Positions 25,401-37,200 are shown, counted from the first letter of the stretch. The stretch: DNA of 64,000 nucleotides from Lamellibrachia columna (GCA_963662155.1 OY759270.1:52631374-52695373); one strand, 5' to 3'. Notes: generated by a model not told the origin, from the sequence alone. Program-made: numbers and translations.

Positions 25401-26591
25401 CAACACTTGACTGGGCAGTGCAAGGAGTCATAAGTTGTATCCATCATTGTCATTGGCACTGCCCTACCAACACTTGACTGGGTAGTGCAAAAAGTCATAA
25501 GTTGTATCCATCATTGCCATTGGCACTGTCCTACCAACACTTCACTGGGTAGTGCAAGGAGTCATAAGTTGTATCCATCATTGTCATTGACACTGCCCTA
25601 CCAACACTTGACTGGGCAGTGCAAGGAGTCATAAGTTGTATCCATCATTGTTATTGACACTGCCCTACCAACACTTGACTGGGCAGTGCAAGGAGTCATA
25701 AGTTGTATCCATCATTGTCATTGGCACTGCCCTACCAACACTTGACTGGGCAGTGCAAGGAGTCATAAGTTGTATCCATCATTGTCATTGGCACTGCCCT
25801 ACCAACACTTGACTGGGCAGTGCAAGGAGTCATAAGTTGTATCCATCATTGTCATTGGCACTGGCCTACCAACACTTGACTGGGCAGTGCAAGGAGTCAT
25901 AAGTTGTATCCATCATTGTCATTGGCACTGTCCTACCAACACTTGACTGGGCAGTGCAAGGAGTCATAAGTTGTATCCATCATTGTCATTGGCACTGCCC
26001 TACCAACACCTGACTGGGTAGTCCAAGGAGTCATAAGTTGTATCCATCTTTGTCATTGGCACTGCCCTACCAACACTTGACTGGGCAGTGCAAGGAGTCA
26101 TAAGTTGTATCCATCATTGTCATTGGCACTGCCCTACCAACACTTGACTGGGCAGTGCAAGGAGTCATAAGTTGTATCCATCATTGTCATTGGCACTGGC
26201 CTACCAACACTTGACTGGGCAGTGCAAGGAGTCATAAGTTGTATCCATCATTGTCATTGACACTGCCCTACCAACACTTGACTGGGCAGTGCAAGGAGTC
26301 ATAAGTTGTATCCATCATTGTCATTGGCACTGCCCTACCAACACTTGACTGGGCAGTGCAAGGAGTCATAAGTTGTATCCATCATTGTCATTGGCACTGC
26401 CCTTCCAACACCTGACTGGGCAGTGCAAGGAGTCATAAGTTGTATCCATCATTGTCATTGGCACTGCCCTACCAACACCTGACTGGGTAGTCCAAGGAGT
26501 CATAAGTTGTATCCATCATTGTCATTGGCACTGCCCTACCAACACTTGACTGGGCAGTGCAAGGAGTCATAAGTTGTATCCATCATTGTCA
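11388..26591. repeat. Direct tandem duplication of a 7602-bp block inside the satellite
   Basis: Block 1 (about 11,388-18,989) and block 2 (about 18,990-26,591) align at a constant offset of 7602 bp. Checked anchors include TTGACTAGG (11,811/19,413), a CTAACAAAAC variant (11,669/19,271), TAGCCATC (12,713/20,315 and 14,577/22,179) and CATTGTCCTACG (17,721/25,323). I saw only isolated differences: AGGAGCCA versus AGGAGTCA at 12,368, GGGCAATG versus GGGCAGTG near 12,425, and GGCATT versus GTCATT near 17,719. Edges are approximate to within a monomer. Confidence 0.9.
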
Positions 26592-29319
26592 TTGGCACTG
26601 GCCTACCAACACTTGACTGGGCAGTGCAAGGAGTCATAAGTTGTATCCGTCATTGTCATTGGCATTGCCCTACCAACACTTGACTGGGTAGTGCAAGGAG
26701 TCATAAGTTGTATCCATCATTGCCATTGACACTGCCCTACCAACACTTGACTTGGCAGTGCAAGGAGTCATAAGTTGTATCCATCATTGTCATTGGCACT
26801 GTCCTACCAACACTTGACTGGGCAGTGCAAGGAGTCATAAGTTGTATCCATCATTGTCATTGGCACTGCCCTACCAACACCTGACTGGGTAGTCCAAGGA
26901 GTCATAAGTTGTATCCATCATTGTCATTGGCACTGCCCTACCAACACTTGACTGGGCAGTGCAAGGAGTCATAAGTTGTATCCATCATTGTCATTGGCAC
27001 TGGCCTACCAACACTTGACTGGGCAGTGCAAGGAGTCATAAGTTGTATCCATCATTGTCATTGGCACTGGCCTACCAACACCTGACTGGGTAGTCCAAGG
27101 AGTCATAAGTTGTATCCATCATTGTCATTGGCACTGCCCTACCAACACTTGACTGGGCAGTGCAAGGAGTCATAAGTTGTATCCATCATTGTCATTGGCA
27201 CTGCCCTACCAACACCTGACTGGGTAGTCCAAGGAGTCATAAGTTGTATCCATCATTGTCATTGGCACTGCCCTACCAACACTTGACTGGGCAGTGCAAG
27301 GAGTCATAAGTTGTATCCATCATTGTCATTGGCACTGGCCTACCAACACTTGACTGGGCAGTGCAAGGAGTCATAAGTTGTATCCATCATTGTCATTGGC
27401 ACTGGCCTACCAACACCTGACTGGGTAGTCCAAGGAGTCATAAGTTGTATCCATCATTGTCATTGGCACTGCCCTACCAACACTTGAGTGGGCAGTGCAA
27501 GGAGTCATAAGTTGTATCCATCATTGTCATTGGCACTGGCCTACCAACACTTGACTGGGCAGTGCAAGGAGTCATAAGTTGTATCCATCATTGTCATTGA
27601 CACTGCCCTACCAACACTTGACTGGGCAGTGCAAGGAGTCATAAGTTGTATCCATCATTGCCATTGGCACTGCCCTACCAACACTTGACTGGGTAGTGCA
27701 AGGAGTCATAAGTTGTATCCACCATTGCCATTGACACTGCCCTACCAACACTTGACTGGGTAGTGCAAGGAGTCATAAGTTGTATCCATCATTGTCATTG
27801 GCACTGCCCTACCAACACTTTACTGGGCAGTGCAAGGAGTCATAAGTTGTATCCATCATTGCCATTGGCACTGCCCTACCAACACTTGACTGGGTAGTGC
27901 AAGGAGTCATAAGTTGTATCCACCATTGCCATTGACACTGCCCTACCAACACTTGACTGGGCAGTGCAAGGAGTCATAAGTTGTATCCATCATTGTCATT
28001 GGCACTGCCCTACCAACACCTGACTGGGCAGTGCAAGGAGTCATAAGTTGTATCCATCATTGTCATTGGCATTGCCCTACCAACACTTGACTGGACAGTG
28101 CAAGGAGTCATAAGTTGTATCCATCATTGCCATTGGCACTGCCCTACCAACACTTGACTGGGCAGTGCAAGGAGTCATAAGTTGTATCCATCATTGTCAT
28201 TGGCATTGCCCTACCAACACTTGACTGGGTAGTGCAAGGAGTCATAAGTTGTATCCATCATTGCCATTGGCACTGCCCTACCAACACTTGACTCGGCAGT
28301 GCAAGGAGTCATAAGTTGTATCCACCATTGCCATTGACACTGCCCTACCAACACTTGACTGGGCAGTGCAAGGAGTCATAAGTTGTATCCACCATTGCCA
28401 TTGACACTGCCCTACCAACACTTGACTGGGCAGTGCAAGGAGTCATAAGTTGTATCCATCATTGCCATTGACACTGCCCTACCAACACTTGACTCGGCAG
28501 TGCAAGGAGTCATAAGTTGTATCCATCATTGCCATTGACACTGCCCTACCAACACTTGACTGGGCAGTGCAAGGAGTCATAAGTTGTATCCACCATTGCC
28601 ATTGACACTGCCCTACCAACACTTGACTGGGCAGTGCAAGGAGTCATAAGTTGTATCCATCATTGTCATTGGCACTGCCCTACCAATACTTGACTGGGCA
28701 GTGCAAGGAGTCATAAGTTGTATCCATCATTGCCATTGACACTGCCCTACCAACACCTGACTGGGCAGTGCAAGGAGTCATAAGTTGTATCCATCATTGT
28801 CATTGACACTGCCCTACCAACACTTGACTGGGCAGTGCAAGGAGTCATAAGTTGTATCCATCATTGTCATTGACACTGCCCTACCAACACTTGACTGGGC
28901 AGTGCAAGGAGTCATAAGTTGTATCCATCATTGTCATTGACACTGCCCTACCAACACCTGACTGGGCAGTGCAAGGAGTCATAAGTTGTATCCATCATTG
29001 TCATTGGCACTGCCCTACCAACACTTGACTCGCAGTGCAAGGAGTCATAAGTTGTATCCATCATTGTCTTTGACACTGCCCTACCAACACTTGACTGGGC
29101 AGTGCAAGGAGTCATAAGTTGTATCCATCATTGTCATTGGCACTGCCCTACCAACACTTGACTCGGCAGTGCAAGGAGTCATAAGTTGTATCCATCATTG
29201 TCATTGACACTGCCCTACCAACACTTGACTGGGCAGTGCAAGGAGTCATAAGTTGTATCCATCATTGTCATTGACACTGCCCTACCAACACTTGACTCGG
29301 CAGTGCAAGGAGTCATAAG

Positions 29320-30585
29320 CGTTTGCAGTGGCTGCCTTTTCTTCGGGTAACTCGGCTAGTTAATTATAAGATTATAATGAACAGTGTACTTGATTACAAG
29401 TGTTGTTCAGTGACTTTTGTTGCTGTTCAGTGGTTTTTTAAAGTTTTTGCCAGAAACTCTTACGGTGTGGTTAGTTACTTGTGGACATAATGGGCAGTTT
29501 AACATGATTGTAAATGACAGCTCGGGAACATTGTCAGTGATCTCTGCGTCAGTATTAAATGCTCTATTTTGACATTATTTTGCTATTACACCGTTGTTGC
29601 ATTTGTTAATGAAAAATGTCACTCGGGAGAGGCAACATGTTGGAAAGGGCCATCCTGGGGAATCGGGTGCAGATTAGTAAACGTTTTGTAATTAACATGA
29701 TTCTGTTTATTACAACGTTTGCTTTCCATGGTGTTCAAATATAGGGCATATGACCCCTGTGTGTATTATTGTTCAAACGAGTCGTTTTTATACAAATTTT
29801 TTTATACGTTTGCTGAAGATATGATTCTAACGACTGGACAGTTTTTCGTTGAAACTGCATCACGGAAAGGAAATAACATGGTTATGACAATTGTTATACG
29901 TCGAATATATGTAAACTCTGAAATAGAATGTTCAGGTAACGGATGTTCAGGTAACGTTTATTGTGAACATAAATAAAAATAAATTACACAAACCCAACTA
30001 TTTGGCGGTAGGACAACAGCCATTGCCAAGCCGCAATTATACACTGTTATAAGCACAGAATGCGCAGTGACCACCATTCACTTTGTTCTTTAGACGGGGA
30101 TCTCGCGGTGACGTACCGACGAAGTAATAATATTTATAGTAACACGAACATTCGCCAGGTGTTACCCGGAAAACTCAACCTCCGCGCATGCGTGAATATT
30201 TATCATATCACCCCTGCCACAACTTCTTACATATTACGTGCAGGTTCTGCACATCTTTATTTCATTTGGTAAACTCCAATGTTTATGAAAACATCTCCCA
30301 ATTGTAGATAGAATTGCGCATTGACCATCTAACTAGAAACACGATAACATCCGTTTCTGTATGAAGCTATTTTACGGCTCTCAAGTGCGCAAATTTCTAT
30401 GACGAAACGAGTAGTAAACAACAATTGCGTTGCTTTGCCTACCAATCGTTTATACTACTCCGCAGTTGCATGTCCATTTTGAATTTATAATAACGTTGTG
30501 GCAATGCTGATATAAGGAGTGGTGCTGCCACTGTTGGGAGTGTGCCGGAACACGGTGTAATACTGACGATGTTATAGCCTATCAG
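29320..30585. other. Right flank of the satellite, no gene recognised
   Basis: Unique-looking AT-rich DNA. ORFs of 85 codons (29,719-29,976) and 70 codons (30,060-30,272) lack recognisable motifs and sit in AT-rich sequence; a random origin is likely. A small direct repeat TTCAGGTAACG occurs twice near 29,930-29,958. Confidence 0.4.
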
Positions 30586-30586
30586 A

Positions 30587-30620
30587 AGTAGCAGTAGCAG
30601 TAGCAGTAGCAGTAGCAGTA
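30587..30620. repeat. (AGTAGC)n microsatellite
   Basis: About six units of AGTAGC followed by AGTAGGCC. It is simple-sequence DNA with no gene context. Confidence 0.9.
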
Positions 30621-31760
30621 GGCCTATTAGTGTTAACCTTGTTGCTTCTGTAATGGAAAAAATATCCGGAAAATCCGGTTCGCGGTTCGCGCTAAATATT
30701 TATGTTCCTATACTGGCTAGTGTTCGCATTGTCGGAAAATCTGACTGCCGCTATGCTGAGTGTCGCATTTCGTCTCGGCCGAATTAATTACCCGGACAAA
30801 GCTGCACAAGACAGGACCCCTGTTAAAACCGGCTTCCAACCAGTATTTTATCGACGGACAACCTGCGGCCGTGCGACATATTATACTAATTAAACGTCGA
30901 TCCACTGTCACATATAGCTACAAAGTCTGCATTGTTCGTCGGAGTTGTGCCGGCGTCGCATCGTGGTTGGTCATGAAACGATACTTTAATTGAGTTCCGA
31001 TCGTCGTTTACGCGTACGCAGACCAACAATGCGTCAGCCGTCGGCCATTGTGGCGCTGTAACGGCAAATGATTTACGAGGTGTCACGACGGGAAATTCAC
31101 GCCGCAAAAAATTAACGATCGACTCTAGTGACGGCCTTGGTGGTAGGAGAGGACGTCGTGCTAAGTGCAGGAGCTTTTGGCAGTGCGGGAGGCGCTTCGA
31201 TACACCTTGTCGACGGTAACAAATAATGGTGACTCAAAATAATGAATAGTACGACACTCGATCTTTAATCAGCTACCACAAAATCTGCCCATAAATGGTT
31301 ACTCCACGCGGTATTGAGGCAACTGTTTCCTAAATGTGAAATACCCAATGTAGTGTATCTTTCATCATAATGGTCTAAAAATAAAATAAAAAATCATCGT
31401 GGTAGAGGCGTGTATAGCATATACACTAATTTGTTTGAAAACGAAATATGTTTGCAATCAGAAAGGTTTGTCTTCAAGCTCAATGTTCTATACATTATAG
31501 TTGTTCTATTGGAAGTCCGGGAAAGGGTTGCCAGTGACACACACACTAGCGGACCCCATACAGGGACTCCAGGGCTATTTGACGATTTCGTATAATCAAA
31601 ATGCCCATATTCTCTTACTTTTTCAATCTCATAGTACATATAATTAATTATGTTATACCTCATGCTCAGAAAGTTAACAAATCGTCAATTAAACAGACCA
31701 ATAAATCCTCTGATGGAAAACGTTATATTTCACCTTCTATGGTGAATATTTATTGGTATG
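30621..31760. other. No supported feature
   Basis: Several 60-90 codon ORFs overlap on both strands around 30,700-31,110 and 31,394-31,792. None contains a motif I recognise and they shadow one another, so I call no gene. CCGGAAAATCCGGTTCGCGG near 30,667 is a short local palindrome. Confidence 0.4.
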
Positions 31761-31889
31761 TCGATATCTGCCGTAGTCGATATCTGCCGTAGTCGATATG
31801 ATATGTGCCGTAGTCGATATCTGACGTAGTCGATATGATATCTGCCGTAGTCGATATGATATCTGCCGTAGTCGATATCTGCCGTAGTC
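31761..31889. repeat. Alternating 16/21-bp tandem repeat
   Basis: Units TCGATATCTGCCGTAG (16 bp) and a 21-bp form with an extra GATAT alternate over seven copies. Variants are ATGTGCC and CTGACG. The extra five bases are a local duplication of GATAT inside TCGATATGATATCTG. Confidence 0.9.
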
Positions 31890-32970
31890 TGAAATATGCA
31901 CATTTTATTATTCGCCAAATCGTGTATTTTAAAAACCATTAAGAGATGAAATATTACAATCGTAACACGTTTTATATTAATATTATATTTTGACAAACCG
32001 AGGTGTTATAGATACTATTAATTTAAGTGTCGCAATGCACGTAAAAAGTCGTCCAGTCGACCAATGACAATCGTTGTGTATTCCTTGTATGTTTTCGGAC
32101 GTCGAACGTTTTGGCCAAACAAATCTCCATGGACAAAATCCTTCATTGAAAAGAACAGCGAAGAAAAGCTCAATTATGAAATAGGACGATTCCAACGCGG
32201 ATGGTCCAAAGCAAACATATCAATAACAAATTGATTACTTTCGATATAAATAAAGATCATATTGAAAAGAGCCTAATTTCCAATCGAGCCCATTATAATT
32301 GGTATTACAATCTATCCTAGGTCATACTTAATTTCATGATCATCTAACAGGTTTCTTCCATAATATTTAAGCCGAAGTTCTGAAATAAACATCAACATGC
32401 ATCAATGTAGCTTAATGTCTCTCAGAAATTATTATTGTGAGTGTTTTGGACATAATCGCAGCAAGTAATGTTTGTCTTATATTTGTGTGTGTATTCTTAT
32501 CACGACATGATTGTTACGCAAACCTCCCTCGCGAAACCGCCGGCTTTACAATGTATCGTTTCAGTATGCAGAACGACATGAAGGGCGGGTGACACTGGTA
32601 GTCACGACGAGGTGAGCGCTCGCACCCGCCCGCGTGAAATCGAAGCTACGCCCCTAGCGAGCCGCCAGCTGGGTTCGTCTCTGATCGTGTTTTCGCGGTT
32701 ATTAACCGCTGTGTATGTATGTCGATACATCCGGGTCTGAGGCCGCGTCATCACGGTGTCTGGGGTCTCCAACGAGACAGGAGCGCGACATGTTTCCGTC
32801 ACTAGTCACCGTCGTGGGAGTTCCTCCCGCGTGGTGACAGTTCCCAGGGCACGTCGTGCGCTGACGTCGAGTTCGGCTCTCTCGACGGTTCTTGGTCTGT
32901 GTCTGCTGGGAACTATGGACACAGCGGAACACGGCTCGCGAACATAATCACAGCACACACCGCATATCAA
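31890..32970. other. Mixed spacer; GC-rich from about 32,520
   Basis: AT-rich to about 32,500, then about 400 bp of CpG-richer sequence (CGAAACCGCCGGC, CCCGCCCGCGTGAAATCG). Short ORFs on both strands in the GC-rich part have no recognisable domain. It could contain a regulatory segment or exon of an unknown gene, but nothing seen proves it. Confidence 0.35.
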
Positions 32971-34355
32971 TGCCTGGGTTCAAATGCAAATGCATTTGCA
33001 AATGTCGCATTTGCATTTAAATGCAGTGTCGTCTCCTGCTCCGCATTTGCACTTGCATTATCATCAAAACTTTTGCATTTGCATTTGCATAAAAAAACAT
33101 TTGCATTTCAATCAAAAACATTTTCATTCGATTAGTGAACACTTGCATTTGCATTTGATTAAAACCATTTGCGTCTGATTAAAAAAACATTTGCATTTGC
33201 ACTTGATTAAAAAACATTTGCATTTGAATCAAAACATTTGATGTCTTTAATGCAAATGTCTCACTTGGCTGCAAGTTGACAGCCCCAAATGTTTACTTTA
33301 GACAGAGTTGCAGAAGACATGCTTAGTAGTCAACTTATCTCCCTACCAATGAACTAGTTATTGTAGAAGGCCCTTAAATTCCTGCCTGCCTGAATGACCA
33401 GCTCACCCCAGTTGGCAGTGTTTCTGTGCTCACCTATACTAAGCTTATCTGTGAAATGCAATCAGTGAAGTTCAGTCGGCCTTCTGAAATCCATGGCTAC
33501 AATTATCACAAATATTTTTAGTATTCAGTTCAATCTATCTCGATTTAAAACATTATTTATCATGTAGTCATCTTAGCTACGCAATGATGCGTTACGTTTG
33601 ATAATTTTTATTGCTTTGCTTGGATTATTCTCAGCCAGAAATTGATCATTCTCAAACAGACGATAACACTAGGACTAAGCCTGACAATTTCACCGTAGTG
33701 ACCATAATCGCCATATACCATGCGACACAATACACTTACCACAGTTTTGTCAATGAATGACATTATATGTTAACCATTGTTTGTATTTCGTTTGAATAAT
33801 TCTGTCACTATGCTCTTTCTTCCCACCAAACGCTAAGTTTCTGCTAACAGACAGTAAAGCCCAAGAATATTTGTTACTAAGCAAATATGCCAGATCATTC
33901 AGGCCTCATATCATAGTCTTTCTGAATGAAAAACATTATTTACAGAAATTGGGCAATTAAGGGCAGCTGCCTGCTCATTCCCTTTATGGGGAAAGAAACC
34001 TTCCCACTTGAATAAATCCATTGTTTATCCAAGGCTAGTGTTCAACCCAACGTTTCCCTAATTAAATATGTCACCTGTAGTGCTCTTAAATACCCTTTGA
34101 GTGTAATGTTTTTTGACTGATTGATTGATTGATTACTTAAACATTATTTAGTAATAAAGCATCTGTTTAATAAAGTTGATGTAAACTGGTATGCACTTTG
34201 TTGCATTTTTCAGTCGTAAAACATTTGCATTTGAATCATTTGAAACACTTGCATTTGCATTTGAATCATTTCAAACACTTGTATTTGCGTTTGAATTATT
34301 TAAAACATTTGCATTTGCATTTAAATACGCTGACTCGCATTTGAACCCATGCCTG
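32971..34355. mobile_element. Candidate non-autonomous DNA transposon with AAATGC subterminal repeats
   Basis: The left end reads TGCCTGGGTTCAAATGC and the right end GCATTTGAACCCATGCCTG, whose complement is CAGGCATGGGTTCAAATGC. They share GGGTTCAAATGC as inverted termini. Inside both ends are dense TTTGCATTTGCATT hexamer arrays (32,981-33,245 and 34,205-34,330), in the pattern of transposase-binding subterminal repeats known for hAT elements. The ~950-bp middle has no transposase. No clean 8-bp target duplication is visible, so the exact ends and the hAT assignment are inference. Confidence 0.5.
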
Positions 34356-34638
34356 ACATAGAAACACTTATATAAATGTACTTTATATATGTAGGTTATG
34401 TAGCTCATCTGTGTGTCACTGGTATACGTCAAACTGTGAAGAACGTCTGGTGCGGATGTTATGTCTTTGACGCATGCGCACTATTGTCATTGTCGCATAT
34501 GCTAATAAACAACCCCGTAAATTTTCACCGGTTGTTATTATACGATAATATGAATTTCTCTAATAATTATTACAAACCGTGAAATGTTCACCCCTTCTGT
34601 GTAGTAGCAGTAATAATGGTAGATAGACGGCTATGTTC

Positions 34639-35124
34639 GGGGAGACCGGGGCTAGTTGTTACAATTTTCAGTTAAAGTCACTTTTTGTGAAAAGAATGTT
34701 AGATGCATTATTTCTGTCAACGCATTTATTATTCGTGTTAATAAAATGTACCATACCGTGGATATTCCGCTGGTCATATATCCTAGATGTATATTAAATC
34801 AATTCAAGGCTATTAATTTCTTATACTTATATGTTACATTTTGCCGCAATGATAAAACATATACGTTACAACGTGCTTAGCTGGCTGTTACAACGTGCTT
34901 GGCTGGCTGTTACAAAGTGCTCGCTGTTACAACTTGTCCCACATCGGGGTAAATTGTCACACTTTAGGAGACCTCATGAAAGTATCATTATGCAAATTTG
35001 TATTACATGAAGCATGTATTTATGCATCCGCCTGAGATATTTGCGGTTTCGATGGCATTAAATGAGTTCAGATCGGGTGACAATTCGAACAATAACCCTG
35101 ATGTGTGCTAGTCCCGGTCTCCCC
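34639..35124. mobile_element. MITE-like element with 17-bp inverted ends
   Basis: GGGGAGACCGGGGCTAG (34,639-34,655) faces CTAGTCCCGGTCTCCCC (35,108-35,124), a 17-bp inverted repeat with one mismatch, enclosing about 450 AT-rich bases. The interior repeats TTACAACGTGCTTGG-like segments near 34,865-34,920. ATGT occurs close to both ends and could be a short target duplication. The 74-codon ORF inside (34,656-34,880) shows no domain. The superfamily is not recognisable. Confidence 0.5.
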
Positions 35125-35195
35125 CATGTCTTTCTGCGCATCTCCTCTGATTTTGTGGACATAACCTCAGTTTTGTCACCATTTAGTTGAAGTCA
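35125..35195 (-). pseudogene. Sliver of LINE reverse transcriptase
   Basis: The minus strand reads LQLNGDKTEVMSTKSEEM from about 35,192 downward, matching the LN-x-DKTE-x segment that follows the YADD box in many LINE reverse transcriptases. A stop lies directly upstream and the MITE-like element lies directly downstream. About 23 codons are too few for a clade. It may be what remains of a LINE into which the neighbouring element inserted. Confidence 0.4.
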
Positions 35196-35499
35196 ACTTG
35201 TAGTTGATCACTGGTCAATATCAGGCCTGCACAGTCATCACGCTGGCGACCGAGATCGTGTCGGGGAACTAGAACGCCGTCGGTGTCCTCAGCTTGTAAC
35301 CCATGCTATTATAAATAAGTTTTAAAATGGGTACGTTTTCAATCTTAATTACTTCTCCAGTCTTAACATATTGTGTTGTGTTTGCGAGATAAAACATGAA
35401 ACAAGAGTAGAACCATTCTTACCCGCGACTAACGACCCTGTTTTGTGAATTAAACGAAACACACAGTCTACCAGAGTAATGATTGTGTAAATGTCAGTG

Positions 35500-35720
35500 T
35501 CTTCCTCGTTCCCTCACCACTGGAGCTTGTCGCAGTGGTTGACAGTCTTGTTCAATCTTGTTATACGTCGTCTCGGCTATTGCTACATGCGCTGAATGGA
35601 GGGCGTAGGGAGGCGGCAGGGTAGGGAGAGAATTGGAGAGTATACTATGGTAGGTGGAATCGAACCACTGGCCTCTCGATCGATAGTCCGATGCTCTAAC
35701 CGCTAGATCACCGCTCCCCA
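35500..35720 (-). mobile_element. tRNA-headed SINE (SINE family 2)
   Basis: On the minus strand the element starts GGGGAGCGGTGATCTAGCGG at 35,720, with A box TAGCGGTTAGAGCATCGGAC and B box GGTTCGATTCC, correctly ordered for a Pol III promoter. The body continues through a CT-rich part and GTAGCAATAGCCGAGACGAC to about 35,500. The head could be mistaken for a tRNA gene, but the cloverleaf is degenerate (ACTATCGATCGAGAGG in the anticodon region) and the non-tRNA body argues for a SINE. The 107-codon minus ORF across it is spurious. Confidence 0.75.
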
Positions 35721-35724
35721 CTGT

Positions 35725-37200
35725 AATGATGTGTACGAGTCGGAGTCCTTCCCAATCGCAGATAAGTGCACTCGATAAACTCAATCGGGAGAAACTGACG
35801 CCGCGCAGCACTGGCATATCTACCGTTAGACGACCGTCGTTTCGTAAGGTGATGCTTAATTCCTCTTTTATTGCTTTCTCCTTATCAAAATGGTCGCCCG
35901 CTGTGTGCTAGTTCGATTCAGTGGCTCGCTTCCACGTATCTGGGTAGAACCCCGGGACGCTTGTTTCCCTCTTTCGTAAGCCTGACGAAATGCTCCCTTG
36001 TTATTGTCGCCTTCCTGGTGACGTCAGCGACAAGCTTGTCAGTTTGTTCTTCGGGCAAACGCCATAATTGGTTTTCCCATGGCGTTTAATTAGATCACTG
36101 GTAAAAGTATCCTACTTGTCTTTTGTGTTGAGAAAATGCTTCCCATAGTTTTGTATGAGTTTCGTAACACTCTAATTAGTCGATTTTTAGTGAGCTAAAC
36201 ATGATATCCCTGAATGTATGGCCAGAACGAGTTTATCAAATGCGTTGACTCACATCGCGACAATCCATTCAGTTGACGTACGTACCCGTTATTCAGACAA
36301 CAATTGCTAATTGTCACCATTGTACGGAACGTGCATCAATCTCCCCAGTCACAGTTTCATTGTCAGAAGAGTTCACCTTTCACAAGAAAGAACTGTCAGA
36401 CAGGTTTTTTGGAGGCAGCCGTTCTGGCCAAAAAAAACTGCTGATGTATATTTTAATTGTGCTGGCTTAGATAGGCCCCTAAGACAGTTTGAATTGCTAT
36501 ATTGGGCTACTGTCAGTGTTAGCATAATGACAGGGAACCATCGTTAATAGTTTTCGATTTCGGCAAAGTTACAAATAATGTTGTCGATATTACAATTGAC
36601 GACACCAGTGGTTGGGCCGAACGGGTCATTGAGATTAATAATTGGTAGATATGTTCTCTGCGCATCCAGTGATAGACACTTTAAAATTTATGTCCGAATG
36701 ATCTGTGGCATTTTGTAGAAAGATAGAGGTTGGATCGAGGGTTCAACATAACTTTAATTCAACGAAGTGATAAAAGGGGTTTGTTTACAGTTCGTGAATT
36801 AAATTGGTGTATCAAACTATATTTCACGTTGTTGAATATATATGAGATAAAGTAATAAATTTATATAAATTACATAGATAAGATAATATATGATATAGTC
36901 GTAGTAAACGTTTTCGATAAAAAAGGAACTAGCAGCAGGATTTTTGGAGAAGTTGGTATATACCGAGTCCTATTGTTTTGATTACAAGTGTTCTGCGTAT
37001 TCGCTAGGTGGCAGGCTTTGTTTTGGCTCATGCGAGCTTAGTAGATAGAACACAGTTAGCCAGTATATTATTGTCAAAATTAAATTAAATTTAAGTTATT
37101 TAATTATATAATAATAAAGTGTTCTTTTGAAAACAAAACACCCTTAGTCAAGGCCAATGTTGCAAGGTGAAAAAACACCATAAACAACGTTAATCTACCA
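35725..37200. other. No supported gene; AT-rich towards the LINE
   Basis: Several short plus ORFs (60-78 codons) overlap between 35,726 and 36,547 without recognisable motifs. One perfect CRE octamer TGACGTCA lies at 36,019-36,026. From about 36,800 the sequence becomes strongly AT-rich just before the 5' end of the CR1-like LINE. Confidence 0.4.

Larger units (their letters stand above)
8034..29319. repeat. 21.3-kb satellite array, 67-bp monomer (about 320 copies)
   Basis: Monomers start GGCACTGCCCTACCAACACT and continue through TGACTGGGCAGTGC, AAGGAGTCATAAG and TTGTATCCATCATTGTCATT, 67 bp in total. A 61-bp variant lacks GGCACT. The array is all head to tail on one strand and I saw no foreign insertion. 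Each full monomer holds a 9-bp perfect inverted repeat, GCACTGCCC and GGGCAGTGC, with 15 bases between. Point variants (ACGAACACC, AACAAAAC, AACAGTT, GGTAGTCC, GCAGTACAAGG) mark subfamilies and reveal higher-order structure. Stops occur in all frames, so there is no coding potential. Confidence 0.97.

Noticed and set aside
8034..29319. CRISPR array
   Set aside because: Monomers are contiguous with no unique spacers, no cas genes are present and the context is an animal genome.
35640..35720. A functional tRNA gene on the minus strand
   Set aside because: A and B boxes are present but the anticodon arm does not fold convincingly and a SINE body follows; I called a SINE.
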